The notes under the pieces: generated by a model
Databases searched by the model: none
Told to the model about the DNA's origin: nothing
What the model saw: only the letters and a program-made list of their open reading frames with translations
Part shown: positions 7,778 to 16,129 of the stretch, piece by piece
How the letters are laid out: each line of letters starts with the position of its first letter
Numbering within the stretch: position 1 is the stretch's first letter
Made by a program: the position numbers and the translations under genes
Source of the DNA: Ferruginibacter sp.
GTDB taxonomy: Bacteria; Bacteroidota; Bacteroidia; Chitinophagales; Chitinophagaceae
Direction: 5' to 3'
NCBI GenBank assembly: GCA_013141435.1
Contig: JABFQZ010000011.1
Location: 103,230 to 167,229, forward strand
Length of the DNA: 64,000 nucleotides

Positions 7778-9520
7778 ATGAAAAAAATAAAATTAGTAAT
7801 TACAATATGCTTACTTGTTATTTTTTCGATACAAGTACAAGCTCAAATAAAATCAGAATTAGATAATGTTGTGAGCAAAAGTTATTTTCAAATAGCTCCA
7901 AGAGTAGGTGCTGACATACCAAATTTTAACAATAATACCCCATTTATAAAATACAAAACTGGCATCGATATTGGACTTTCGGCCGATTATTATTGGGGTG
8001 TAATAGGCTTAGGTGCAGATATAGATTATATAAAAAATAACACACAAAGCACTTTCCCTGCCACCAATTTAATAAATGCAGCCAGTGTACCACTTACCAG
8101 TTTTTCTATTGTAGAAAATCCAGTAACCAGATTATTTTATGGCATTGGCCCAAGTTTTAAATACCAAAGTAATACAGGCAAATTTACTGCTGAGCTAAAT
8201 ACAAGAGTTGGTTTTTCGTCTATAAAAGGTGGTAGAGTAGAACATAAAGAAACTACAACTTTACCACAAGAGTTATTAAATTTTCATGCAGGTTATAATT
8301 CAAAAAATGTATTGTCCTACAAAACACATATAAGAACAAGCTATTTTTTCAATAGCAATTTTGGTGTAAGTGTTGGTGCATATTATTTGGTACACAATAA
8401 AGTAAAAGAACTTGTAGATCCTGCATTAGGTTTTTCGGCAAAATATATTCCAATAAATACATCGGTTACACCAAATACATATAGTGGTGCACCTTATTAC
8501 CGAGTAGATCCTTGCAATTGTACAGTAACATCGGTAGGTGTATTTGCAGGTGTAATATTAAAACTTGGCAAAAAAAATAAAGATAAAGAAGAATGCTTAC
8601 CAGAGTATAGTTTGGCCGTAACAGCCAAAGATAAATATACAGGCGAGCTTTTATCAAATACCCAAGTAGTAGTAAAAAACAACACAGGAGATGTGGTACT
8701 TACGGGTATTACAAATACGTTTGGTGTAATAGTTTTCGAAAAAATATTGCCCGATGATTATACCATTGAGGGTACATTGGCTACAGTAGCCTTGGAAGGT
8801 AATAATGCTACAAAAACTGAGTTTTTGCTGAATAAAAATAAAGTAGTGCAAAAACTTATTGTGTATGGCAATAAAAATTTTATCATAAAAGGCAAAATTT
8901 TTGAATGCAACACTACCAAAACAATTGCTGGTATAACAGTAGTTTTAGAAAACAAGGAGCAAGCATTTATAAAAACAACTATTACCGATGCTAATGGAAA
9001 TTACTTACTACAATTACCTGCTGCTGGCAATTATATTTTGTATGGTAAAAAAGATAAATTCTTTTCGCAAATAGAAGAAATAACTGCATCAAATTACAAC
9101 AGAGATAAAAATTTATTTGTAAAGTTAGAAATGTGTGCAGAGCCAATAGATTGTGGTAAAGCAATAAACTTAAAAAATATTTTATTTGATTTAGATAAAT
9201 ATAATATTAAAGACGATGCTAAACCAGAGCTTAACAAACTTGTACAATTTATGCTAGATAACCCTAGTGTAAAAGTAGAAGTAGGTTCCCATACCGATTG
9301 CCGTAGCAGCACAGAGTATAACCAAACATTATCGCAAAATAGAGCAAATGCATCTGTAGATTATGTAGTAAGCCAAGGCATAGCAAGAGATAGAATATCG
9401 GGAAAAGGCTATGGCGAAAGTAAATTGCTTAACGAATGTGCCGATGGAGTAAACTGCACCGAAGCACAACACAGCATAAATAGAAGAACAGAAATGAAAG
9501 TAATTTGTAATAACCAATAA
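7778..9520 (+). CDS. OmpA-family outer membrane protein, paralogue of the preceding gene
   Basis: A 580-residue protein; the ATG at 7778 is preferred over an upstream in-frame TTG (7742) because it begins directly with a signal peptide ('MKKIKLVITICLL', cut about residue 22). The order is a barrel (about 30-265), two CarboxypepD_reg-like modules (about 280-450), and an OmpA domain with 'KNILFDLDKYNIK', 'VEVGSHTDCRS' and 'RRTEMKVICN'. The C-terminal 300 residues are very close to the upstream protein while the barrels differ strongly, which suggests a tandem duplication followed by divergence of the surface-facing part. A VWA lipoprotein follows 73 bp downstream. Confidence 0.85.
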   Translation: MKKIKLVITICLLVIFSIQVQAQIKSELDNVVSKSYFQIAPRVGADIPNFNNNTPFIKYKTGIDIGLSADYYWGVIGLGADIDYIKNNTQSTFPATNLINAASVPLTSFSIVENPVTRLFYGIGPSFKYQSNTGKFTAELNTRVGFSSIKGGRVEHKETTTLPQELLNFHAGYNSKNVLSYKTHIRTSYFFNSNFGVSVGAYYLVHNKVKELVDPALGFSAKYIPINTSVTPNTYSGAPYYRVDPCNCTVTSVGVFAGVILKLGKKNKDKEECLPEYSLAVTAKDKYTGELLSNTQVVVKNNTGDVVLTGITNTFGVIVFEKILPDDYTIEGTLATVALEGNNATKTEFLLNKNKVVQKLIVYGNKNFIIKGKIFECNTTKTIAGITVVLENKEQAFIKTTITDANGNYLLQLPAAGNYILYGKKDKFFSQIEEITASNYNRDKNLFVKLEMCAEPIDCGKAINLKNILFDLDKYNIKDDAKPELNKLVQFMLDNPSVKVEVGSHTDCRSSTEYNQTLSQNRANASVDYVVSQGIARDRISGKGYGESKLLNECADGVNCTEAQHSINRRTEMKVICNNQ

Positions 9521-9523
9521 TTT

Positions 9524-9577
9524 TTTACACAACGAAGTTGCATTGTACAATTTGTTTATGTGGCTTTGTTGTGTAAA
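9524..9577 (+). repeat. Inverted repeat between OmpA paralogue and VWA gene
   Basis: TTTACACAACGAAG (9524-9537) and CTTTGTTGTGTAAA (9564-9577) pair with one mismatch around a 26-nt loop. It begins 3 bp after the OmpA stop and may act as a weak terminator or mRNA end. Confidence 0.55.
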
Positions 9578-9593
9578 ATAAAAAATAAACATT

Positions 9594-10424
9594 ATGAAAA
9601 AAATAAAATTTATTGTTGCTATGTTTTTTACAATAGCAATAAGTAGCTCTTGCAAAAAAACAACCTGCAATGTAGTAGAGCAAGATACATTTCCATACAA
9701 ATGCGAAACAGGCATGGATGTAGCATTTGTAGTAGATTATACAGGCAGTATGGGCTATGTCATTGATAGTATAAAAACAAATATAAATAGCATAGCCAAT
9801 ACAATTATTGCAAAATCGGGAGGAGATTACAGATTGTCGCTATCCATTTTTGATGAAACAAATAAAGGAGGAACTTTAAACTATTTAACCAAAGCAGATT
9901 ACTTGGTATTGCCTGCTCCACAAAAAATAAAAAAAACAACTGGAACTACGCATGATCAATATTTAACCATGATGGAAAAATTTAATACTGCAAATAAAAT
10001 ATCGTTTAATGCACAACTTGCAAAATTAAATACAGTGTCTTTTCCAATAGGTTGGGGAATGACTACAGCTCCAGAACCAGGTGGCATGCTAGCCGATGTA
10101 ATTATAAACAGCGCATTTGCTGGCGCATGGCGACCTTTTAAAAATAAATTTGTTATAATTATTACTGATGATGTAGATGGTGGCGATGACGGTATAGCAA
10201 ATCCAACGGATGATACATTTTTAACCAACCTTGCTTCACTGGCTAATGTAAATGGTGTACAATGTATTTTAGTCACTTCACAGCCTACTGTAGCTTCAAA
10301 TTATTCGTTAAAGTTAATAGCCAACAATACTGGCGCTATTCAAGCCACATCAGCAAATTTGCAAAATATAGCACCACTTATAAATCAGATGATAAATAAT
10401 ATTTGTGAAAATAATGGGAAGTAA
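9594..10424 (+). CDS. von Willebrand factor A domain lipoprotein
   Basis: A 276-residue protein. The N-terminus is a lipoprotein signal with Cys20 in 'ISSSC'. The VWA domain fills most of the rest: 'MDVAFVVDYTGSM' gives the metal-binding MIDAS as D48-x-T50-x-S52, slightly off the usual DxSxS, and 'KFVIIITDDVDGG' is the later MIDAS strand with acidic residues. Such domains bind protein partners through a divalent metal. Its position 73 bp after two OmpA-type proteins suggests one envelope-associated unit. The partner is unknown. A terminator follows at 10469-10499. Confidence 0.82.
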   Translation: MKKIKFIVAMFFTIAISSSCKKTTCNVVEQDTFPYKCETGMDVAFVVDYTGSMGYVIDSIKTNINSIANTIIAKSGGDYRLSLSIFDETNKGGTLNYLTKADYLVLPAPQKIKKTTGTTHDQYLTMMEKFNTANKISFNAQLAKLNTVSFPIGWGMTTAPEPGGMLADVIINSAFAGAWRPFKNKFVIIITDDVDGGDDGIANPTDDTFLTNLASLANVNGVQCILVTSQPTVASNYSLKLIANNTGAIQATSANLQNIAPLINQMINNICENNGK

Positions 10425-10468
10425 TATTATAATTTAACTACACTTTGGGGGAAGTGTATTTTATAAAT

Positions 10469-10499
10469 GCCGCTGCAAAATATTGCAAGCGGCTTTTTT
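10469..10499 (+). terminator. Terminator after the VWA gene
   Basis: GCCGCTGCAA (10469-10478) pairs with TTGCAAGCGGC (10483-10493) with one bulged base, followed by six Ts. Confidence 0.85.
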
Positions 10500-10526
10500 G
10501 TATAAAAGATATAGCTTTTATTAATT

Positions 10527-10575
10527 TAACATCCTTGTAAATTTCAAATCATATTTGAAATTTACAAGGATGTTA
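10527..10575. repeat. 49-bp near-perfect palindrome upstream of the AAA ATPase
   Basis: Two 23-bp arms, 10527-10549 and 10553-10575, perfectly complementary around the 3-nt centre CAT. The arm begins TAACATCCTTGTAAATTTC. A similar palindrome lies directly after the ATPase gene (11766-11806). The -33 promoter box falls in the right arm. Confidence 0.92.
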
Positions 10576-10584
10576 GTATATTTG
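10554..10584 (+). promoter_or_regulatory. Promoter of the AAA ATPase, overlapping the palindrome
   Basis: TTTG (10554-10557), 19 bp, TATATTTG (10577-10584). The -33 box is inside the palindrome's right arm and the start codon is only 4 nt past the -7 box, so the transcript would have little or no leader. Confidence 0.75.
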
Positions 10585-10588
10585 CAAT

Positions 10589-11758
10589 ATGATAAAAAGA
10601 GCTTTGCAACCAACTATTGAAAAAGCATTGAAGGTTTTTCCTGCCATAGTAATTCTTGGCCCAAGGCAAGTAGGTAAAACTACATTAGTAAAATTGGTAG
10701 CTAAAAATAGGCTCAAAAAATCTGTGTATATAGACCTTGAAAAAAATAGCGACTTTGAGAAATTAAAATATACCGCAGAGGAATTTATGCAAAGTTATAT
10801 AAATGAATGTGTATTAATAGATGAAGTACAGCGAATACCTAGTTTATTTCCATTGCTTAGAGCCATGATAGACGAAAAAAGAAAACCTGCTCGATATATT
10901 ATTACTGGTTCGGCTTCGCCAGATTTATTAAAAGGTGCATCTGAAAGTTTAGCTGGTAGAGTAATATATTTTTATTTACACCCTATAGGGCTACATGAAT
11001 TACCTGCTAAAATAGGTGTAAACAAACATTGGTTTAGAGGAGGTTTTCCTCAAGCCTTAACAATACGCAATAGCAATATGTTAGCGGCTTGGTTAGATTC
11101 ATTCATAACTACTTACATCGAAAAGGATTTGCCATTATTATTTGATATTAAATTTTCGTCTATTACCATGCGTAAACTCTGGAGCATGTTAGCCCACTTG
11201 CAAGGTGGTATTTTAAATGCCGAAAAACTTGGTGCATCTTTAGATATAACTGGTACTACAACAAAGCGATATTTAGATTATTTAGAGGCAGCATTTATTA
11301 TAACAAGGTTAAAACCTTATTATGTAAACATTGGTAAGCGACTAGTAAAAGCACCTAAAGTTTATATAAACGATACAGGTATTTTACATTTTTTATTACG
11401 AGTGCAAAATGAAAAAGAATTAACAAGTCATCCATCGGTGGGATCTTCTTGGGAGGGATACGTAATTAGTCAAATATTATATGCAAAAGAAAATAGGTTA
11501 GATATGTATTACTATCGTACGCAAGCTGGCGCAGAATGCGACTTAGTACTTGTACGAGGGCATGTAGTAAAAGCATGCATAGAAATAAAATTTAGTAAAG
11601 CACCTATTATTAGTAAAGGATATTATCAGGCTGTAGAAGATTTAAAATGCAACACAAAATTTATAATATGCCCTGCTGATGTTAATTATATTACTAAAGG
11701 AGGAATAAGAGTAATAGGCATTAGTGAATTTTTAATTAAATATTTAATAAATATTTAA
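10589..11758 (+). CDS. AAA ATPase with C-terminal DUF4143 nuclease-like domain (COG1373 type)
   Basis: A 389-residue protein. The AAA_14 ATPase domain has Walker A 'GPRQVGKT' at 24-31, Walker B 'VLIDE' at 75-79 and a sensor strand 'YIITGSAS' at 103-110. A winged-helix-like segment follows ('GASLDITGTTTKRYLDYLE', about 214-232). The C-terminal DUF4143 part has a PD-(D/E)XK-like core with Glu316, Asp318 and 'EIK' at 332-334. All key residues are intact, so an active ATPase is likely and a nuclease possible. The biological role of the family is not established. The gene is bounded by two similar long palindromes and has no operon partner, so it may be a selfish or self-regulated unit. Confidence 0.88.
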   Translation: MIKRALQPTIEKALKVFPAIVILGPRQVGKTTLVKLVAKNRLKKSVYIDLEKNSDFEKLKYTAEEFMQSYINECVLIDEVQRIPSLFPLLRAMIDEKRKPARYIITGSASPDLLKGASESLAGRVIYFYLHPIGLHELPAKIGVNKHWFRGGFPQALTIRNSNMLAAWLDSFITTYIEKDLPLLFDIKFSSITMRKLWSMLAHLQGGILNAEKLGASLDITGTTTKRYLDYLEAAFIITRLKPYYVNIGKRLVKAPKVYINDTGILHFLLRVQNEKELTSHPSVGSSWEGYVISQILYAKENRLDMYYYRTQAGAECDLVLVRGHVVKACIEIKFSKAPIISKGYYQAVEDLKCNTKFIICPADVNYITKGGIRVIGISEFLIKYLINI

Positions 11759-11765
11759 TTAATAT

Positions 11766-11806
11766 ATCCTAGTAAATTTCAAATTAAATTTGATATTTAC
11801 TAGGAT
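11766..11806. repeat. 41-bp palindrome downstream of the AAA ATPase
   Basis: Arms 11766-11785 (ATCCTAGTAAATTTCAAATT) and 11787-11806 pair with one mismatch around a single base. The arm differs from that of the upstream palindrome (ATCCTTGTAAATTTCAAAT) at about one position, so both are copies of one motif. It begins 7 bp after the stop codon. Confidence 0.9.
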
Positions 11807-11949
11807 GTAAATTTGAATAAAATTAGCAAACTAAATATAAATATGTTTGCCACACTTTGATAAGTATGAGTAATTGTACCACAATAATTGCCATATAATT
11901 ATTCATACCATGTAATATTGTTACAACAGAAAATTGCTAACTTAGTTTG

Positions 11950-12864
11950 TTAATGCTTAAGATTTATTTTTCTCTTCACACTAAAAATTATTGGTTCGCT
12001 TCTTCCTTCACTATTAATATCAGTACCTATTGGAGTACCAAGGGCATCTAAAGCTTGTATGCTCCAAATAAATAGTTTGCCGTTCCATCCTTTACAACCA
12101 CCGCATTTTACACTTTGTGCAATGCTTATTGTATCATCGCTTAAATCGTTTACATTACCTAATATACCTTGTGGTTGCCAAATAAATTGAGTAGCGGCAA
12201 TTATATTTTTATCCAATAAGGGTTGGTTGCTTCGCAATGCTTGCATAGGTTGTTGGTTTTCTAAAATTTCAAAAACTTGTAAGCGATATTGCACTTTTTC
12301 TTGCGGTCGTGGGGCAAGTGGTGTCCACCTAAACATTATAGCTGTTTGTGCTTTTGCAATATCAAGTACTTGTTCATTAGCAGGCATTATGCCAATAGGT
12401 AATTGCACAGCTGCCAAATAAAATGTGCCACATTTTGGCGTAGTAAGTGGTTGAAAAGTAGCAGGCTCTACAAGCTCTACACATAGTTGATAATTATCGG
12501 CAGAGAGTTTACCAGTTCTATTTAAAGCGTTTTGAAATTTGCTTGTAAATTGTTGCATTTCTAAAGGGTACACAGTAGCTGCATTTAAAATTGTTTGCCC
12601 ATTTTGCAAAACTAAAGTTGGGGCTAAATTTAAGTTAGTTATAGAAACCTCCGTACCATCAGCCGATTTAAGGGTTGTTTTTATTTTTACAGATCTTGCA
12701 CCTCCTGCAATATTATTTGCAACAAATGTAATGGTGCCTTGCGTTATAGCCCACTTACTTAATGTGGCTGGTGGGCGTGGGTTTACAATTAAATTAGTAG
12801 TAAGCTGAGCATTTGCTATTGTTGTGCAAAGTACAAATAATGCTATAAGTATTTTATTTTTCAT
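11950..12864 (-). CDS. Secreted fn3-like protein of a local paralogous family
   Basis: A 304-residue exported protein. The ATG at 12864 is preferred over an in-frame TTG at 12885 because it starts the signal peptide ('MKNKILIALFVLCTTIANAQ'). The N-terminal half is strand-rich. The C-terminal half carries the motif 'IMFRWTPLAPRPQEKVQYRL' and then 'SNQPLLDKNI' and 'LFIWSIQALDALG', matching the proteins at 18449-20245 and 20344-21171 and resembling fibronectin-III folds. It is the last gene of a minus-strand block that follows a two-component system. It has no enzymatic motif and no sorting domain. The function is unknown; a surface-structure component is inferred. Confidence 0.72.
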   Translation of the reverse strand: MKNKILIALFVLCTTIANAQLTTNLIVNPRPPATLSKWAITQGTITFVANNIAGGARSVKIKTTLKSADGTEVSITNLNLAPTLVLQNGQTILNAATVYPLEMQQFTSKFQNALNRTGKLSADNYQLCVELVEPATFQPLTTPKCGTFYLAAVQLPIGIMPANEQVLDIAKAQTAIMFRWTPLAPRPQEKVQYRLQVFEILENQQPMQALRSNQPLLDKNIIAATQFIWQPQGILGNVNDLSDDTISIAQSVKCGGCKGWNGKLFIWSIQALDALGTPIGTDINSEGRSEPIIFSVKRKINLKH

Positions 12865-12937
12865 GATGTTATTTTTATTACGCAAAGTAACAAAAGTTAC
12901 AAAGTACGCATTGGTGTTTGTAGTCTTATTCTATTGT

Positions 12938-14674
12938 CTAAAATCTATATTGAAACCCTGTACGTACAGCACTTTCTAAATAATTTGCGCCAATGTATGG
13001 TACACCCAATGCATTGCCATATTTATAATAATTGGTTGTAAAATAATTTGTCCAAGTAAATTTTTTGCTCAATTTTACATCTACATTACAGCTTGCAATA
13101 ATATTATTTTCGGGTGTAAAACTATTAAAAGTACTTAGAGTATATTGCAACTGCCCTCTTAACTTTACTTTATCTTTTGCCACTGGCACAGCAAGTCCAG
13201 CACTTATTGTAGCAAAAGTTATTTTAGCTCCTGAGGCATCATTATAAAAATACAAAAGGCTAAAATCGGGAGATATTTTTTTGGTAAAATAAACTGGTAT
13301 GTAAGATAGTAAACCAGTGTGTGTATTATTTAAAGTAGTAGTACCAACGCCACCACCAAAAGGAATAAGTGTTTCTTTATAATTACTATAATTGTAACTC
13401 AAACTAAGTGTGTTGCTCATTTTAGTGTTAGTCCAAGTATAGGTTGGATTTACACCAGCATCGGTGCTTACATTTTTAATACTAGTACCACCTGGCATTA
13501 AAACCCCAGGTGTGTTAAATCCAAAATTATTAAAACTTACATTTAAGCTAAACTTATCGTTAAACTGTGTAAACCAATTAAGCATACCAATGAGTTGTTT
13601 GGTTTGTGGAGCAGAGCCAGATACATTATTGAAACGTTGACCAATACTTGCTACCACATTGCTTTTATTTTTCCAAGCATTAAATCTAGTGTTTATTGTA
13701 TAATCAAACTTATCGGGCTGCATATACGGATAGCCAGGCAACTGAAAGCCAGCACCTACATACTTTGCACCCATACCTAAATCGAAATTAGTAGATTTTT
13801 TACCAAAAGAAAGATTAGCTGCATAATCAGATTTGGTAGAATTTTTTGCCTCTATAAATGGTTTAAAGCCTTTCATAGCTGGGTTTACCAAAGCATTTTC
13901 ATCGGTTGTATAAATAGAATTTGCTCCTTCCGATTTTATATAATAGCCTTTTTTAAAATCTTTATTTACTTGCATACTTACGGTAAATCCTTCTTCGGGC
14001 AATGGTGTAGGTGTGCCGGGAACAGGCGGTGGGATTATTGCAGAGCTTATATTATCTTTTCCTTTTGCAAAATTAAAAGCAAGCAAATAATTATTTTCTT
14101 TTTCTTTACCTATGCTAAACATGTAATGAGTACGCTTGTATGCACCTAATACACCAGGTGCTGGTAAAGCTGCATAATTTATACCTTGCTGTGATTGACC
14201 TGCAAAAAATTTAAACCTATAATCGCCGGGTTTTAACGAAAAGCCTGCACCAAAAATACCTATGTCGCCTGTAGATAAATCGGAGTATTTTAGGTATTGT
14301 GTACCCAACTGAAACTCTGCCCATTTATAGGTAGGGTTTAGCCCAAAATTATTCATTGGGTTGGTAAGATACTGCCCTATATTTTGATTTTTTATACCAG
14401 CAAATGGTCCTGCAAAATTTGTAGGAAAAGCTGCAAAATTAAAATTCATTGGCATCGAAAAATTTTTGCTAAAATTTATTGTAGGCATAAAATTAAATCG
14501 TACTTGGTTCCATGGGCGACGTTGCGGATAGCCTGCCCAACCTACAGGCCTAGTGGTAAGCCCATAGCCCTCGTAGGTTACACCGGCTGTGCCACTTATG
14601 GTTACTGGACTTTTCTTTTGTGCTTGGCTTTGCAAAAATGCTAGTGAAAAGAAAATGATAAAAACTTGTTTCAT
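12938..14674 (-). CDS. Probable outer-membrane beta-barrel protein
   Basis: A 578-residue protein with a signal peptide ending about residue 18 ('FLQSQAQ'). The remainder is a long series of alternating amphipathic strands rich in Tyr, Phe, Asn and Gly ('FNFMPTINFSKNFSMPMNF', 'TLSLSYNYSNYKETL'), and the last residue is Phe ('TGFQYRF'), as in outer-membrane barrels. I do not recognise a named family. It sits between a T9SS cargo gene and an fn3-like secreted protein, so it may be the membrane-embedded part of the surface system made by this block. Confidence 0.7.
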   Translation of the reverse strand: MKQVFIIFFSLAFLQSQAQKKSPVTISGTAGVTYEGYGLTTRPVGWAGYPQRRPWNQVRFNFMPTINFSKNFSMPMNFNFAAFPTNFAGPFAGIKNQNIGQYLTNPMNNFGLNPTYKWAEFQLGTQYLKYSDLSTGDIGIFGAGFSLKPGDYRFKFFAGQSQQGINYAALPAPGVLGAYKRTHYMFSIGKEKENNYLLAFNFAKGKDNISSAIIPPPVPGTPTPLPEEGFTVSMQVNKDFKKGYYIKSEGANSIYTTDENALVNPAMKGFKPFIEAKNSTKSDYAANLSFGKKSTNFDLGMGAKYVGAGFQLPGYPYMQPDKFDYTINTRFNAWKNKSNVVASIGQRFNNVSGSAPQTKQLIGMLNWFTQFNDKFSLNVSFNNFGFNTPGVLMPGGTSIKNVSTDAGVNPTYTWTNTKMSNTLSLSYNYSNYKETLIPFGGGVGTTTLNNTHTGLLSYIPVYFTKKISPDFSLLYFYNDASGAKITFATISAGLAVPVAKDKVKLRGQLQYTLSTFNSFTPENNIIASCNVDVKLSKKFTWTNYFTTNYYKYGNALGVPYIGANYLESAVRTGFQYRF

Positions 14675-14809
14675 GTTGGTTAGTTTAATGGTGGTATTAT
14701 ATGCTATTTAGTATTTGGCTTAAAAGGATTTTTGCATAATTGTGTATCATTTATTTAATAGAATTATACTTTACAGTATATTTTAAAATTCATTAAAAAA
14801 AATATTTTG

Positions 14810-16024
14810 CTATTCCTTTACAAATCTCACACTCACCCTTTCTCCATTTACTTCACTTACAAATAAATAAGTACCTGCTACTAGTGTACTTATATTTTTA
14901 GATATTTTATTTATACCGCTTTGCAATTGCATATTGCCAGTAGCAACAGTATTGCCCGTTGTATTAATAATTTTAAACGATACAGTATTTGCAATTTTAC
15001 TTTCTAATACAATATTAGCCGTTTCTTTTACTGGGTTTGGTGCTATAATTATTGTGGTATTATTTGTTTTTAGTAAAAGTTTTACTGTTGCAGATATACT
15101 TACTTTACCATCAAATGCAATGGCTTTTATTCGATAATAATTAAGTGCATTTGGTTTGTTATCTTGAATCCAATAATTATTTTGCGTTGTAGTATTACCC
15201 TTCGATAATACATTTTCTATTTTTATAAAATTTATACCATCAACACTTTTTTCAATTTCAAATTTGGCATTATTGTTTTCGTATAATGTGCTCCAATTAA
15301 GCATTACAGTATTGTTTAACTGGGTTGCCGTAAGTTTTAAATCGCTTATGGCAAGCACACCTGTGGTGCTCCATAAAAACCAATGTTGTGCAGTTATTTT
15401 TGCTCCGCCACTTGCACTGCCATCGCTGCCTGTCCAACTTGTAAAGCAACCAGCACTTGTACCATCGTAATAAATTGTTCTGCTAATAATATATGTAGTA
15501 CTTGGGCTTACGGTATATTGTCTATATTTTACTGCAGGGTCTAAACCAGATGTAATTAAAGTAGGTGTTAGTAAATTTGTACCACAAACACCAGTAGATT
15601 TTTCTATTATTTTATAATCTTGACACATAGCATTACAAGTATTTTTTACTTGGCAAATATTTATTGCATTTAAAGTTATGTCTGTTGCGCCTGTGGTAAA
15701 CTCTGTAGAAAATTCATGTTTTACAACACCAGTTCCGTTCAACATCATATTATCTGAACGCACATCTTGCCAAGCCACAGGTATTGTAGGTTGGCCATAG
15801 CCACTTTGAGTAGTTAAGTAACTGTTGATAGCTGCATCGGCCAAGCCTTGTGTAGCAAATACAGATTTATTGCATGATGTGCCAGCTTGAGCCTCGGCAC
15901 AATTACAAGGGCTAGCAATATCTATGGCCTGCAATGCGCCTGCACCTGTGCATGGGTCAGGTATTTGTGCTATTGTATTTGAAAAAAATACAATGGTTAT
16001 TATGCTAAAAATTATTTTTTTCAT
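14810..16024 (-). CDS. Secreted protein with T9SS type A C-terminal sorting domain
   Basis: A 404-residue exported protein: signal peptide about 1-19 ('FFSNTIAQ'), a Cys-containing N-terminal region ('PCNCAEAQAGTSCNK'), an fn3-like stretch ('LNWSTLYENNNAKFEIEKS', about 240-260), and a C-terminal sorting domain starting 'IIAPNPVKETANIVLES' and ending 'GTYLFVSEVNGERVSVRFVKE' region. The sorting domain directs export through the type IX system and anchoring at the surface. It is the only protein of this block with a clear sorting domain. The function of the body is unknown. Confidence 0.8.
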   Translation of the reverse strand: MKKIIFSIITIVFFSNTIAQIPDPCTGAGALQAIDIASPCNCAEAQAGTSCNKSVFATQGLADAAINSYLTTQSGYGQPTIPVAWQDVRSDNMMLNGTGVVKHEFSTEFTTGATDITLNAINICQVKNTCNAMCQDYKIIEKSTGVCGTNLLTPTLITSGLDPAVKYRQYTVSPSTTYIISRTIYYDGTSAGCFTSWTGSDGSASGGAKITAQHWFLWSTTGVLAISDLKLTATQLNNTVMLNWSTLYENNNAKFEIEKSVDGINFIKIENVLSKGNTTTQNNYWIQDNKPNALNYYRIKAIAFDGKVSISATVKLLLKTNNTTIIIAPNPVKETANIVLESKIANTVSFKIINTTGNTVATGNMQLQSGINKISKNISTLVAGTYLFVSEVNGERVSVRFVKE

Positions 16025-16091
16025 TTTTTTATATATTTATTTTTTAATCGCACAAAGTGAACTAAGGATACTAAGTACGTAAATGTTTTTT

Positions 16092-16124
16092 ATATCGGTT
16101 GGTGTATATTGCACCAACCGATAT
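16092..16124. repeat. 13-bp hairpin between two cluster genes
   Basis: ATATCGGTTGGTG (16092-16104), 7-nt loop, CACCAACCGATAT (16112-16124), perfect. On the plus strand it is followed by a T-run; on the minus strand, where the genes lie, an A-run follows instead, so it is a poor terminator in the gene direction and may mark an mRNA processing point. Confidence 0.65.
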
Positions 16125-16129
16125 TTTTT

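Noticed and set aside
16092..16124. Hairpin considered as the terminator of the gene ending at 16130
   Set aside because: The T-run follows it only on the plus strand, where no gene lies; on the minus strand an A-run follows, so it was listed as a repeat instead.
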